DNA of 33,271 nucleotides. Source: Alistipes sp. Marseille-P5061 (GTDB lineage Bacteria; Bacteroidota; Bacteroidia; Bacteroidales; Rikenellaceae). The notes under the pieces were generated by a model. The model made no database searches. It saw only the letters and a list, made by a program, of their open reading frames with translations, and was not told the origin of the DNA. Positions within the stretch are counted from its first letter, which is position 1; the number at the start of each line of letters is the position of its first letter. Position numbers and translations under genes: made by a program. The stretch lies in contig NZ_LT985749.1 of NCBI RefSeq assembly GCF_900290115.1, positions 678,596-711,866 of the forward strand, in the 5' to 3' direction. Of this stretch, positions 1 through 8,653 are shown one piece after another.

Positions 1-224
1 CTCGTCAGCAGCGGGGTCTGCTCACCGGCCGCATATACGGCGTAGGTCAGCTTGCGGGCCGTCTGGCCGTCACCCATGCTGCGGGTCTGAAGCTGTTCGG
101 GAAGGCGTGCGCTGAAGGTCACCACGCCGTCCCCGTTCATCCCGGCAGATTCCATCTCGTCCCGGGAGCAGGCAGTCGTCGCCATCAGGCCGGCAACCGC
201 CAAAAAGAGAAACAATCGTTTCAT
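1..224 (-). CDS. Fimbrillin-type lipoprotein, N-terminal part (cut by window edge)
   Basis: The reading frame opens with ATG at 224 and runs off the left edge, giving about 74 residues. It starts MKRLFLFLAVAGLMATTACS, a lipoprotein signal peptide with a lipobox cysteine at residue 19, followed by an acidic and polar stretch. The mature start (VTFSARLPEQLQTRS, then a DGQTA..LTYAVYAAG segment) resembles the N-terminus of Bacteroidales fimbrillin or DUF6562/DUF4906-type surface lipoproteins; this is from memory of the families. It is the third gene of a minus-strand run (DUF3575 gene, DUF6562 gene, this gene), separated from its upstream neighbour by 73 bp. It is likely an outer-membrane-anchored or exported pilus component. 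The exact family cannot be settled from this fragment. Confidence 0.7.
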   Translation of the reverse strand, partial: MKRLFLFLAVAGLMATTACSRDEMESAGMNGDGVVTFSARLPEQLQTRSMGDGQTARKLTYAVYAAGEQTPLLT

Positions 225-285
225 AATTTCATCAAGGATTAACAAGAGGTTTTCTATTATTGTTTATTACTTTTTACTTTACTGT

Positions 286-308
286 CTACTGCACGGTCTA
301 CTGCACGG
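286..308. repeat. 12-bp tandem duplication over a stop codon
   Basis: The unit CTACTGCACGG(T/G) occurs twice in tandem, with copies starting at 286 and 298. It duplicates the last codons (Val-Gln-stop) of the DUF6562 gene, so a copy of the stop lies just past the real one. It has no effect on the protein and looks like a small replication-slippage duplication. Confidence 0.8.
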
Positions 309-1374
309 GGTAGTTCCAGTCGCCGTCGAAGCCCGGGTCAATGCCGATTCCGCCCGAGGCCTCCGACGTGAGGAAATTGCCGCGCACGATGGTATGCCGG
401 CCCCGCATGAGGGGTATATCGAAGGGGTTCGTGGCCGACAACTGCGTTCCGTCGCGGTCGTAGACCTCGAGGGAGACCTTGACGGAGGCCTCGCCCTCGT
501 TGACCAGCACGTAGTCGAAGCCGAGGCTCGCCTCCGAGTCGCTCGTCCGCGTGATGCGGCTCTCGAACTGCACGCCGGTAGAGGCGTCGGCCGTCTGGTC
601 CGTGAAGAGGTTGAACGACGAAGGCACGTAGCCCGCATAGTGAACCACCACGCGGAAATCATCCAGGTCGATGCTCCGCGTCGGCTCGTCGGCGGGGGCT
701 GCATCCTGCGAGGCGCCGGCATCCTGTGAGGCGCTGTGTTCACGGCTTTCGCGGAGCGCCTGCACGCGGGTCATGAATTCGGTCAGGTCGGTCGACACGA
801 AGCTGTAGCGCGCCTGCGGACGCGTCATCGGGACGGGCACCACGATGGGGCCCTCCTGTGCCGGTTTCGCAATGGCGGCGTCGGCCCGGCCGCGGAAGGC
901 ATCGCGGAACTCGGTGCTGCCCGCATATTCGGAGGTGAGGAGGGCGACCTCCGAAAAATCATCCGTACGGAAGAACTTGTGCTCCTGCGTTCCGGCATCG
1001 ACAAAGTCGGTCCAGACGATGAAGCGGTAGGCGCCCTCTTCGAGCTGCGTCTCGATGCGCAGGTCGGGCTGCGCCGTCACGGACTTCGTCACCACCATAC
1101 GGCGCTCCTCCTCCCGGCCGAAGGCGCCCTCGGCATCGGCCCGGTAGATGCAGACCGTATAGCGCAGGTTGTACGCCTGCGGGTCGTCCGAGACGCGGGT
1201 CTTCACATCGACCGTCTGATACACGGGCAGTTCGGTATCGAAGGTCAAATCCAGAACGACGGGATACTTCGCGGGTTCGGTCGGGCCCGGAAACTCGTGC
1301 ACGTCGCACGACACGAGCAGGAAAGCCAGCGGCAGACCACTCAGAAACAGCCTTTTCAACACGCTCCTTTTCAT
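298..1374 (-). CDS. DUF6562-type fimbria-associated lipoprotein
   Basis: This is a 358-residue predicted lipoprotein. The N-terminus has basic residues, a hydrophobic stretch and a lipobox ending LLVSC at about residue 23. The body shows features I associate with DUF6562: RFIVWTDFVD, a MTRPQARYSFVSTDL segment, LGFDYVLVNE, and the C-terminal signature RGNFLTSEASGGIGIDPGFD. Such proteins belong to the FimB/Mfa2-like group of Bacteroidales fimbrial accessory or anchor lipoproteins. A small Ala/Asp/Gln repeat (ASQDAGASQDAA) sits near residue 217 in a linker. The start codon overlaps the upstream stop by one base (TAATG), which suggests translational coupling with the DUF3575 gene. It ends with TAG. 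The fold class is fairly secure; the role in pilus assembly is inference from the family and the operon. Confidence 0.75.
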   Translation of the reverse strand: MKRSVLKRLFLSGLPLAFLLVSCDVHEFPGPTEPAKYPVVLDLTFDTELPVYQTVDVKTRVSDDPQAYNLRYTVCIYRADAEGAFGREEERRMVVTKSVTAQPDLRIETQLEEGAYRFIVWTDFVDAGTQEHKFFRTDDFSEVALLTSEYAGSTEFRDAFRGRADAAIAKPAQEGPIVVPVPMTRPQARYSFVSTDLTEFMTRVQALRESREHSASQDAGASQDAAPADEPTRSIDLDDFRVVVHYAGYVPSSFNLFTDQTADASTGVQFESRITRTSDSEASLGFDYVLVNEGEASVKVSLEVYDRDGTQLSATNPFDIPLMRGRHTIVRGNFLTSEASGGIGIDPGFDGDWNYPVQ

Positions 1375-2630
1375 TATTTCCGAGTTTTTTTCAGGTCAAA
1401 CATGTAGGAAAACGAGACGGCGGCGTTGTCCAGCCCGATGAACGTCTTGCGGACGGTCGAGGAGCGGACGCCGTTCCGTTCGTTGCGGAACTTGTCATAG
1501 TAGGCCTTGTAGACGCCGGCGCCGAGCGAGAACTCGACGTTCCAGCGTCCGCTGCGGCCCAGCGGAATCCGGTAGCCGAGGTTGACGCCTCCGCCAATGG
1601 CCGGAGAGTTTCCGTTGTGGTCCTGGATGCGCCAGTCGCCGCCAAGCGCCAGGTTGTAGGAGGCCACCCCGAAGTGGAGCGCCGCGAAGAAGCGGTGCTC
1701 GCGCAGGGGCCAGAAGCGCAGCTCGGGCTGCGTGCCCAGCATGCGGAACTTGACCGTCGAGGTGAAGTAGTCGCACGCCGAGTAGTAGACGGGCACGCTG
1801 AAGGAGATGCGGGGCGAGAGGTCAATCTCGACGGCCACGTTGGCCATCATCATGCCCCAGCCGATGGCGTTGGTCTTGATGTGGATGGCGGGGCTCCACG
1901 CGTCCGAGGGGGCGGGAACCACCTCGCGGCTCACGTCGGGCAGCGGAGCCGGAGCAGGGGCAGGTTCGGGAACGGGCGCCGGTGCCGGTTCGGATGCCGG
2001 TGCCGGTGCCGGTTCGGGTTCGGGCTCGGGTGCCGGCTCGGGCTCGGTCGGCCGCGTATAGAGCATGGCCGAGGCGCTGTTGCGCAGCTCGGGGAAGAAG
2101 TGCTGCAGCATGTAGTTGTAGGGGCGTCCGCCGTGCAGCTGCATGAGCGACTGCTTGCGGCTCCCCACGACCCGGCCCTGCGCATCGAAGCTCCAGACGG
2201 GTTCGCGGTCGAGGATTAGCAGCACCTCGTCGCGGGAGGGCATCGTCGAGGCAGCCACCAGCTCGCGCAGCCGCTCCCACTGGATGCCCACCGACTCCTT
2301 GACGAGCATCCCGGCGGGGATGCCGGTCGTACGCATCAGATAGGCGGCCAGCGAGTCGACGCGGTACTGCGACAGCCGCTCGTTGGCCTGCTGCGAGCCG
2401 TCGGGCGAGGCTCCGGCGCGGATGACGACCCGGTTCAGCGTACCCTGCTCGAGCGCCTCGCGGATGGCCTCCGTAAAGTGCGCGAGCGCGGCCCGGTTGT
2501 TCCGGTAATCGGGGTCGACAAAACGGTATCCCACCCGATAATAGAGACTCACGGAGTCTGCTACCTCCTGCGCACAAATCGGCACGCTGCACAGCATGCC
2601 GAAGATAATCAACAGCAACACTCGTTTCAT
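1374..2630 (-). CDS. DUF3575 outer-membrane protein with OmpA-like N-terminal domain
   Basis: This is a 418-residue exported protein: a hydrophobic signal peptide ends near the PICAQ cleavage site, so it is not a lipoprotein. Residues about 25-130 look like an OmpA/MotB-type domain (YRVGYRFVDPDYRNN, then VVIRAGASPDGSQQANERLSQYR), the form seen in Bacteroidales fimbrial loci. A Pro/Glu/Ala-rich spacer (residues about 195-235, PEPAPAP repeats) links it to a C-terminal DUF3575 beta-barrel-like domain (IHIKTNAIGWGMMMANVAVE, many aromatic-terminated strands, ending VSFSYMFDL). It is the first gene of the minus-strand operon and overlaps the next gene by one base. A likely role is an outer-membrane anchor or assembly factor for the surface lipoproteins encoded downstream. 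The Pro-rich spacer would let it span a layer such as peptidoglycan or capsule. Confidence 0.8.
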   Translation of the reverse strand: MKRVLLLIIFGMLCSVPICAQEVADSVSLYYRVGYRFVDPDYRNNRAALAHFTEAIREALEQGTLNRVVIRAGASPDGSQQANERLSQYRVDSLAAYLMRTTGIPAGMLVKESVGIQWERLRELVAASTMPSRDEVLLILDREPVWSFDAQGRVVGSRKQSLMQLHGGRPYNYMLQHFFPELRNSASAMLYTRPTEPEPAPEPEPEPAPAPASEPAPAPVPEPAPAPAPLPDVSREVVPAPSDAWSPAIHIKTNAIGWGMMMANVAVEIDLSPRISFSVPVYYSACDYFTSTVKFRMLGTQPELRFWPLREHRFFAALHFGVASYNLALGGDWRIQDHNGNSPAIGGGVNLGYRIPLGRSGRWNVEFSLGAGVYKAYYDKFRNERNGVRSSTVRKTFIGLDNAAVSFSYMFDLKKTRK

Positions 2631-3046
2631 CGGTTTTCTTTTTTTCTATGACTACGCCACATCGAACCCGGAAACTCAATCCCGTTCATCAGATTCCAGG
2701 TTCCCCAATATAGCTTTTTTTTACTCCGATTGTTCACTTCGTCACCTTTTTTAACATATATTTAACCTGAACGGGCTATAAATGACGACCAAAGAGCAGA
2801 TTTTGGGCTTTTTTGTTTTATGGGCAGGCCCCGAACGGAACAGCCTGCGCCCCTTTCGAGGGATGACGTATCGGGGAGTGTTCGTCCGGGGAAGAGGGGA
2901 TGCCCCGAGGAAGAGAGGAAAGAAAGCGTCCGGAGGCAACCGCGCGGAGGCGCAAAACGACGGCGGCACGGAGGCGCAAAACGACGGCGACACGAGGTGG
3001 CGACACGAGGTGGAAAAAAGGGCGCGGCGACATGCGATAAGGCCGC
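2631..3046. other. Gene-free junction between fimbrial operon and truncated SusC
   Basis: No gene is supportable here. The part next to 2630 (2631-2780) is AT-rich and probably holds the promoter and leader of the minus-strand operon. A TATATTGG-like element on the minus strand near 2710 is only a weak match to TAnnTTTG. From about 2860 to 3046 the sequence is GC-rich, purine-biased and repetitive. An in-frame TAA at 3038-3040 lies immediately before the surviving SusC frame. I see no clear plus-strand promoter driving the truncated SusC. Confidence 0.6.
2945..3013. repeat. Short direct repeats upstream of the SusC breakpoint
   Basis: CGGAGGCGCAAAACGACGGC occurs twice (2945 and 2969, 24-bp period). 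CGACACGAGGTGG then occurs twice in tandem (2988-3000 and 3001-3013). They end about 30 bp before the point where SusC coding similarity begins, so they mark a slippage- or recombination-prone site at the deletion junction. Confidence 0.8.
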
Positions 3047-4687
3047 GTGAAGTACGACAAGGACGTGCAGACCTACGAGCGCAAGATGTACGCCTCGACC
3101 CTCTCGGTGCTGGCCGAGAACTCGTCGAAGGGCGCCTACCTGAAGACCGACCGCAACACCACGCAGACCTATGCCGACGTGATGCTCAACATCAACAAGT
3201 ACTTCGCCGACAACACGCTCAACCTGACCGCCACGGTGGGCGCCAGCCTGCAGGACCTCACCCACAAGGAGGAGTCCTTCGGCGGCGGTCTGAAGATTCT
3301 GCCCAACCTCTTCACCTTCTCGAACATCGACCCCGCGGGCAAGCTCACCTATGAACAGGACAACTACCACGACCGCACCAACTCCATCTTCGCAACCGTA
3401 TCGCTCGGCTACAAGAGCATGGCCTACATCGACGCTTCGGTCCGCAACGACTGGATTTCGGCCCTGGCCGGCACCGACAACTCGTCGATTCTCTATCCTT
3501 CGGTAGGTGCTTCGGTACTCTTCAACGAGATTTTCCACGCCAACTCGAGGGTTCTCTCGCTGGCCAAGCTCCGCGTATCGTACAGTGAGGTGGGTAATGC
3601 CCCCGAACGCTTCCGCGCCATCACGACCTATCCCCTCTCGGGCGGTCTGAACACCTCGACCTACTTCCCGGCCGTCGACCTGCAGCCCGAGCGCACCAAA
3701 TCGTGGGAGGTCGGTGTCAACCTCTCGTTCTTCCAGAACAAGCTGACCCTCGACGTGACGGGCTACCTGTCGAAGACCGTCAACCAGCTCTTCAGCCCCG
3801 ATATCACCTCGACGACCGGCTACACGAAGCTCTACGTCAACGCCGGCGAGGTGCAGAACAAGGGTATCGAGGCCGCCCTGGGCTTCAAGCAGAACCTCGG
3901 CCCCGTACACTGGCAGACCAACGTGCTCTGGTCGCTCAACCGCAACCGCGTCAACCAGCTGCTGCCCGAGTACACCAACGACAAGCTGGGCGTCACCGTC
4001 AAGCTCGACCAGCTGGACGTCTATCAGCTGGGCGGCGCCAAGCAGATGCTCACCGTCGGCGGTACGATGGGTGACATCTACGTCAACACGATGCGCACCG
4101 ACGAGCAGGGCCACATTTGGGTCAACAGCATGACCGGCGCCCTGGAGACCGACCGCAACAACTGGGTGAAGGCCGGCACGTCGAACCCCGACTACACGCT
4201 TTCGTGGCGCAACAACTTCGAGTGGAAGGGCATCTCGCTGGGCTTCATGATTAACGCCCGTGTAGGCGGCATCGGCATCTCGGCCACGCAGGCCGTCATG
4301 GACTACTACGGCGTATCGGAGGATTCGGCCGTCGCCCGCAACAACGGCGGCGTGAATGTCAACGGCTACAAGATTGACGCACAGAAGTGGTATCAGACCG
4401 TCGGCGGCAACGGAGCCAACTACATCGGTTCGATGTATGTCTACTCGATGACCAACGTCCGTCTGGGCGAGCTGACGCTCGGCTACGACATTCCCATCCA
4501 GAAGTGGTGCAAGTGGATTAAGGGCCTCAACGTCTCGTTCGTGGGCCGCAACCTCTGGATGCTCTACTCGGAGGCCCCCTTCGACCCCGAATCGACGGCC
4601 AGCACGGGTACCTACAACCAGGGCTTCGACTACTTCATGCAGCCGAGCCTGCGCAGCCTGGGCTTCTCCGTCAAAGTAACCTTCTAA
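3047..4687 (+). pseudogene. SusC-like TonB-dependent receptor, 5'-truncated
   Basis: The 546-residue frame is the C-terminal half of a SusC/RagA-family TonB-dependent outer-membrane transporter; complete members are about 1,000 residues. It shows barrel features such as YIDASVRNDWISAL, LYPSVGASVLFNEIF, LAKLRVSYSEVGN, PERTKSWEVGVNLSFFQNKL, and the C-terminal LGFSVKVTF with terminal aromatic. Missing are the signal peptide, the carboxypeptidase-regulatory-like domain, the TonB box, the plug and the early barrel strands. The first possible start is GTG at 3047, and an in-frame TAA lies at 3038, so no intact N-terminus can be read. The SusD-like gene follows after 24 bp. As it stands it cannot be exported or function as a transporter. 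Either a deletion or inversion removed the 5' part, or this is a silent cassette that recombines with another susC. Confidence 0.85.
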
Positions 4688-4711
4688 AACCGAACAAACA
4701 GAAATCCTATC

Positions 4712-6334
4712 ATGAAATCGAACAACTCATATAGAATCAGACGGGTACTGCTCGCGATGCTCGGTACGGCCCTGACAACGGCCTGCACCTCCGACTTCAC
4801 CGAGTGGAACACCAACCCCAACGAAGCGACCGAGGACATGCTCGACTGGGACAACGCCCGCACGGGTTCCTACTTCCTGCAGATGGAGCAGAACGTGCTG
4901 GTGGTCGCCCAACCGGCCGCAAGCATCGGTACGGACCGCTATCAGACGGTCGAAATCATGGGCGGCGACGGCTTTGTAGGCTACTTCGGCTTCCCCTCGC
5001 CCTCCATCAACTCGGCCGGCCGCTACAACTGGAACAAGGAGAGCTGGTACGGTGACATGTTCACCACCAACTATACCCGCACGATGAACGCCTGGCGTTC
5101 GCTGCGCATGGCCATCAACGACGAGAACGACCCCCGCTTCGCGCTGGCCCAGATTCTCAAGGTGGCCGCCATGCACCGCGTGACGGATACCTACGGCCCG
5201 ATTCCCTACCTGAGCTTCGGCGTCGAGAACGAGGTGCCCTACGACTCGCAGAAGGATGTCTACTACCGCTTCTTCGAGGAGCTGGCCGACGCCGTCGAGA
5301 CGCTCGCGCCCTACGCCAATGCCGGCGAGACGCTCTTCACGGATTACGACTGCGTCTTCCGCGGCGATTTGACCAAGTGGGTCAAGTTCGCCAACAGCCT
5401 CCGCCTGCGTCTGGCCATGCACCTTGCATACGTCGACGCCTCGAAGGCACAGCAGGAGGCCGAGGCCGCTCTGGCCGCCCCGCTGGGCGTGATGACCGAG
5501 GCTACGGACAAGGCCGAGCTGCAGCACATCTCGCCGCTGGAGACCTACGAGAGCCCGCTCTACATCGTCGGGGTAAGCTGGAGAGACCTGCGCATGGGCG
5601 CCACGCTCGACTCCTACATGAACGGCTACAACGACCCGCGCCTGTCGGCCTACTTCAACACCACCACCGACGGCAACTACCGCGGCATCCGCGCCGGAAT
5701 GGCCAACACCGTTTCGAAGGACGCCTACGCACCCGAGGCCGACGGCTCGCTCACGGGCCTCTTCTCGGCGCCCAACGTCACCAGCACCTCGAACGTGGTC
5801 TGGATGCTCGCTTCGGAGTCCTACTTCCTGCGTGCCGAGGGCGCGCTGCGCGGCTGGAGCATGGGCGACACGGCCGAGAACCTCTACCGCAAGGGTGTCG
5901 AGACCTCGTTTGCCGAGAACAACGCGGGTGACGCCTCGTCGTACCTGGCCGACGACTCGCTCACGCCGGCCGACTACACCGACCCCGTAACGCCCGCCTA
6001 CTCGACCGACGCACGCGGCGAGATTACCATCGCATGGAACGAGGGCGACGGCTTCGAGAAGAACCTCGAGCGCATCATCTCCCAGAAGTACATCGCCCTC
6101 TACCCCAACGGCCAGGAGGCCTGGACCGAGTTCCGCCGCACGGGCTATCCGAAGGTCTTCCCCGTATGCGTGAACGAGAACAACGGCGGTTGCGTCGACA
6201 CCGAGACGCAGATTCGCCGTCTGGCCTTCCCGTAGTCGGAGTACAACACCAACCGCACACAGCTCGACAAGGGCATCGCCCTGCTGGGCGGCCCCGACAA
6301 CCCGGGCACCAAGCTGTGGTGGGACGCCAAATAA
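4712..6334 (+). pseudogene. SusD-like lipoprotein gene with in-frame amber codon
   Basis: This is a SusD/RagB-type surface glycan-binding lipoprotein. The signal peptide ends at lipobox LTTAC (Cys25), followed by SDFTEWNTNPNEAT. Internal family features are TYGPIPYLSFG, DLTKWVKFANSLRLRLAMHLA, a mid-protein ASESYFLRAEGALRG helix, and RIISQKYIALYPNGQEAWTEFRRTGYP. The frame is interrupted by TAG at 6233-6235 (codon 508). The same frame continues with SEYNTNRTQLDKGIALLGG and ends KLWWDAK-TAA at 6332, which is the normal C-terminus of the family. A single CAG-to-TAG change explains it. The truncated 507-residue product lacks 33 conserved residues; it might still fold, so partial function is possible. 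The gene lies between the broken SusC and the GH18 gene. Confidence 0.85.
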
Positions 6335-6373
6335 TCACGACGCATGAACAACGTTCAAATTATCCGAAAGACA

Positions 6374-7408
6374 ATGAAACGTACGACATATGCAATCTTA
6401 GCCGGCCTGGTGGCTCTGGGAGCCATCGGATGCACGGACGTCGAAAAGACGGAGATACAGGTACCGAACAGCCACAGCAGCGAGTACTACCGCAACCTGC
6501 GTGAATACAAGAAGTCGGACCACGCCATCTGCTTCGGATGGTATGCCGGCTACACCTCCGACTCGTCGCCCTCGATGGGTCTCCACTTCACGGGTCTGCC
6601 CGACAGCATGGACATCATCAGCCTCTGGTCGGGCATCCCGTCGAACAACCCCGAATACGTCGAGTCGAGCGACTTCAACGAGCGCTACATGCCCAACGCC
6701 TACCGCGAGCTGCAGCAGGTGCGCGAGCAGAAGGGTACGCGCTTCGTCATGTGCCGCATCTGCCGCATCGAGGGAACCGGATTCGAGAAGAACGACGCCG
6801 GCATCGAGGCCTATGCCCTCTACCTGGCACGCTGCGTGCTGCGCAACAACCTCGACGGCCTTGACCTGGACTACGAGCCCGAAGGCGACTGGCTGCAGGG
6901 AGAGAACTTCACCAAGTTCATCCAGGTGCTGGGCCAATTCTTCGGCCCGAAGTCGGGCACGGACAAGCTGCTGATTGTCGACTTCTACGGCCAGGTGCCG
7001 CCCGCCGAGACGGAGCCCTACGTCGACTACTTCGTGCGCCAGTGCTACTCGTGCAGCAGAGCGACGACCCTGCAGGGATACTACGACCAGATGAGCAGCT
7101 GGTGCCCGCCCGAAAAGTTCATCGCCACGGAGCAGATGGGCTGGTACTGGAAGAACGGCGGCGTGGCCTTCACCGAGGAGGACGGCAACACCGTCGACTC
7201 GTGGGGCAACCCCCTCTACTCGGTCATCGGCATGGCCCGCTGGAACCCCGAGCAGGGGCACAAGGGCGGCTTCGGCGGCTACTACTTCGAGTATGAGTAC
7301 AACACCACGCGTCCGGCCAATGCCACGCTGGGCGACATCGAGCAGAAGTCGATTCCCTACTACTCGATTCGCCGCGGCATCCAGGAACAGAATCCCGCAA
7401 ACAAATAA
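6374..7408 (+). CDS. GH18 endo-beta-N-acetylglucosaminidase-like lipoprotein
   Basis: This is a 344-residue lipoprotein. I place the start at 6374 because it gives a clean signal peptide (MKRTTYAILAGLVALGAIGC, Cys20); an in-frame ATG at 6344 would add ten polar residues. The glycoside hydrolase family 18 catalytic motif DxxDxDxE is complete as DGLDLDYE (residues about 161-168), with Glu168 as the predicted proton donor. Other barrel pieces are FGWYAGYTSD near the first strand, FVMCRICRIEG, LLIVDFYGQ and MARWNPEQGHKGGFGGYYFEYEYN. Family members of this type in Bacteroides PULs cleave the GlcNAc-GlcNAc core of N-glycans, releasing the glycan at the cell surface. The position after SusC/SusD and before two DUF1735/LamG proteins matches such loci. 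Substrate specificity is inference. Confidence 0.85.
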   Translation: MKRTTYAILAGLVALGAIGCTDVEKTEIQVPNSHSSEYYRNLREYKKSDHAICFGWYAGYTSDSSPSMGLHFTGLPDSMDIISLWSGIPSNNPEYVESSDFNERYMPNAYRELQQVREQKGTRFVMCRICRIEGTGFEKNDAGIEAYALYLARCVLRNNLDGLDLDYEPEGDWLQGENFTKFIQVLGQFFGPKSGTDKLLIVDFYGQVPPAETEPYVDYFVRQCYSCSRATTLQGYYDQMSSWCPPEKFIATEQMGWYWKNGGVAFTEEDGNTVDSWGNPLYSVIGMARWNPEQGHKGGFGGYYFEYEYNTTRPANATLGDIEQKSIPYYSIRRGIQEQNPANK

Positions 7409-7430
7409 CCCCTCCTAACAAGCTAATCCG

Positions 7431-8633
7431 ATGAAAAAGACCAACAGAATATTGCGTGCGGCAGCCGTGCTGCTGCTCCTGACCGCCGGTCTGGGCTCCT
7501 GCCAGGAGGCCGACGAATACGGAGACGCCGTCCTGATGACGGGCACCTCCTCCGACCCGATGGTCTCGTTCGCCATCGACGCACTGCCCTCGGCCTACTC
7601 GGTGACCGTCTCCTCGACGACCCAGGTCAGTTCGCCGGTGACGGCACAGGTGGCCGTCGACCCCTCGCTCGTCGAGGACTACAACGCCAAGATGGGCACC
7701 AACTACTACCCCATCCCCGACGGGGCCTACACGCTCTCGACCGACGAGGTGACCATCCCCGAAGGCCAGGCCGTATCGAGCTCGGCCGAGGTGATGATTG
7801 TCGACGACAGCGAGTTCGTCACGGGCCGCGTCTACGTGATTCCCGTAACCATCAAGAACGCCAACTTCCCGGTCATCGAGGCCAGCCGTACGATTTACCT
7901 CAAGGTATCGCGTACGATTCACTTCAAGGCGCCCTATGTGGGCAATGCCGCCATGGCCTACCAGTTCCTGCTGCCCGACCCCATTCCGTCGCTTCCGGTC
8001 TACACGTGGGAGGTGAAAATCTACGCCGACCGCTTCCGTGAGCTGGGCGCTTCGGGTACGACGCGTGTCTGCTCGTTCGGCGGCAACGAGACCTCGGTAG
8101 AGGGCGGTGCCATCGACGACGGCGGCTTCAAGTGCGACCAGAACCTGCTCCGCTTCGGCGAGGGTACGGACGACCCCAACCAGCTGCACGTGACCACCAA
8201 GCAGGGCAAGATGTCCTCCAACACGCGCTTCGCGACCAACCGCTGGTATGCCGTGGCGCTGGTTAACGACGGCAGCACGCTGACGCTCTACATCGACGGC
8301 GAGAAGGACAACTCGATTACGGTGGCTCCCTACGAGTATGCGCTCTACGGCGTACAGATTGGCATGCCGTCGGCCGGCTACCAGTCCTCGCAGCTCTTCT
8401 ACGGCCGTCTGAACGAGATGCGTCTGTGGACGCGCGCCCTCTCGGCCCGCGAAATCAAGGCCAGCATCTGCGGCGTCGACCCCTCGACCGAGGGTCTGGT
8501 CTCCTACTGGCGCATGAACGAGGGTGAAGGCACCACCTTCTACGACCTCTCGCCCAACAAGCGCGACATCGCCTACACGAACGGCATCACCATCCAGTGG
8601 ACCGACGACGACTACAACAAATGCGTTGAATAA
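7431..8633 (+). CDS. DUF1735/LamG-domain surface lipoprotein (first copy)
   Basis: This is a 400-residue lipoprotein (lipobox LGSC, Cys near residue 24). The N-terminal half matches the DUF1735 (BT_3987 N-terminal-like) domain: a Bacteroidetes beta-sandwich with VAVDPSLVEDYNAKMGTNYYPIPDGAY, then VTIPEGQAVSSSAEVMI and YVIPVTIKNA. The C-terminal half is a concanavalin-like LamG/jellyroll domain: WYAVALVNDGSTLTLYIDGE, FYGRLNEMRLWTRALSAREI, and VSYWRMNEGEGTTFYDLSPN. Such proteins bind glycans at the surface and present them to the neighbouring GH18 enzyme. It lies 22 bp after the GH18 stop and 20 bp before its paralogue, so it is clearly part of the same operon. It is probably a surface glycan-binding protein; a catalytic role is not indicated. 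Confidence 0.85.
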   Translation: MKKTNRILRAAAVLLLLTAGLGSCQEADEYGDAVLMTGTSSDPMVSFAIDALPSAYSVTVSSTTQVSSPVTAQVAVDPSLVEDYNAKMGTNYYPIPDGAYTLSTDEVTIPEGQAVSSSAEVMIVDDSEFVTGRVYVIPVTIKNANFPVIEASRTIYLKVSRTIHFKAPYVGNAAMAYQFLLPDPIPSLPVYTWEVKIYADRFRELGASGTTRVCSFGGNETSVEGGAIDDGGFKCDQNLLRFGEGTDDPNQLHVTTKQGKMSSNTRFATNRWYAVALVNDGSTLTLYIDGEKDNSITVAPYEYALYGVQIGMPSAGYQSSQLFYGRLNEMRLWTRALSAREIKASICGVDPSTEGLVSYWRMNEGEGTTFYDLSPNKRDIAYTNGITIQWTDDDYNKCVE

Positions 8634-8653
8634 CCTCCAACCCGACACAAACC

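Noticed and set aside
2762..4114. Long minus-strand frame opposite the SusC fragment
   Set aside because: It has Val/Gly/Leu-rich shadow composition, no domain, and it spans the repeat junction; SusC features are clear on the plus strand.
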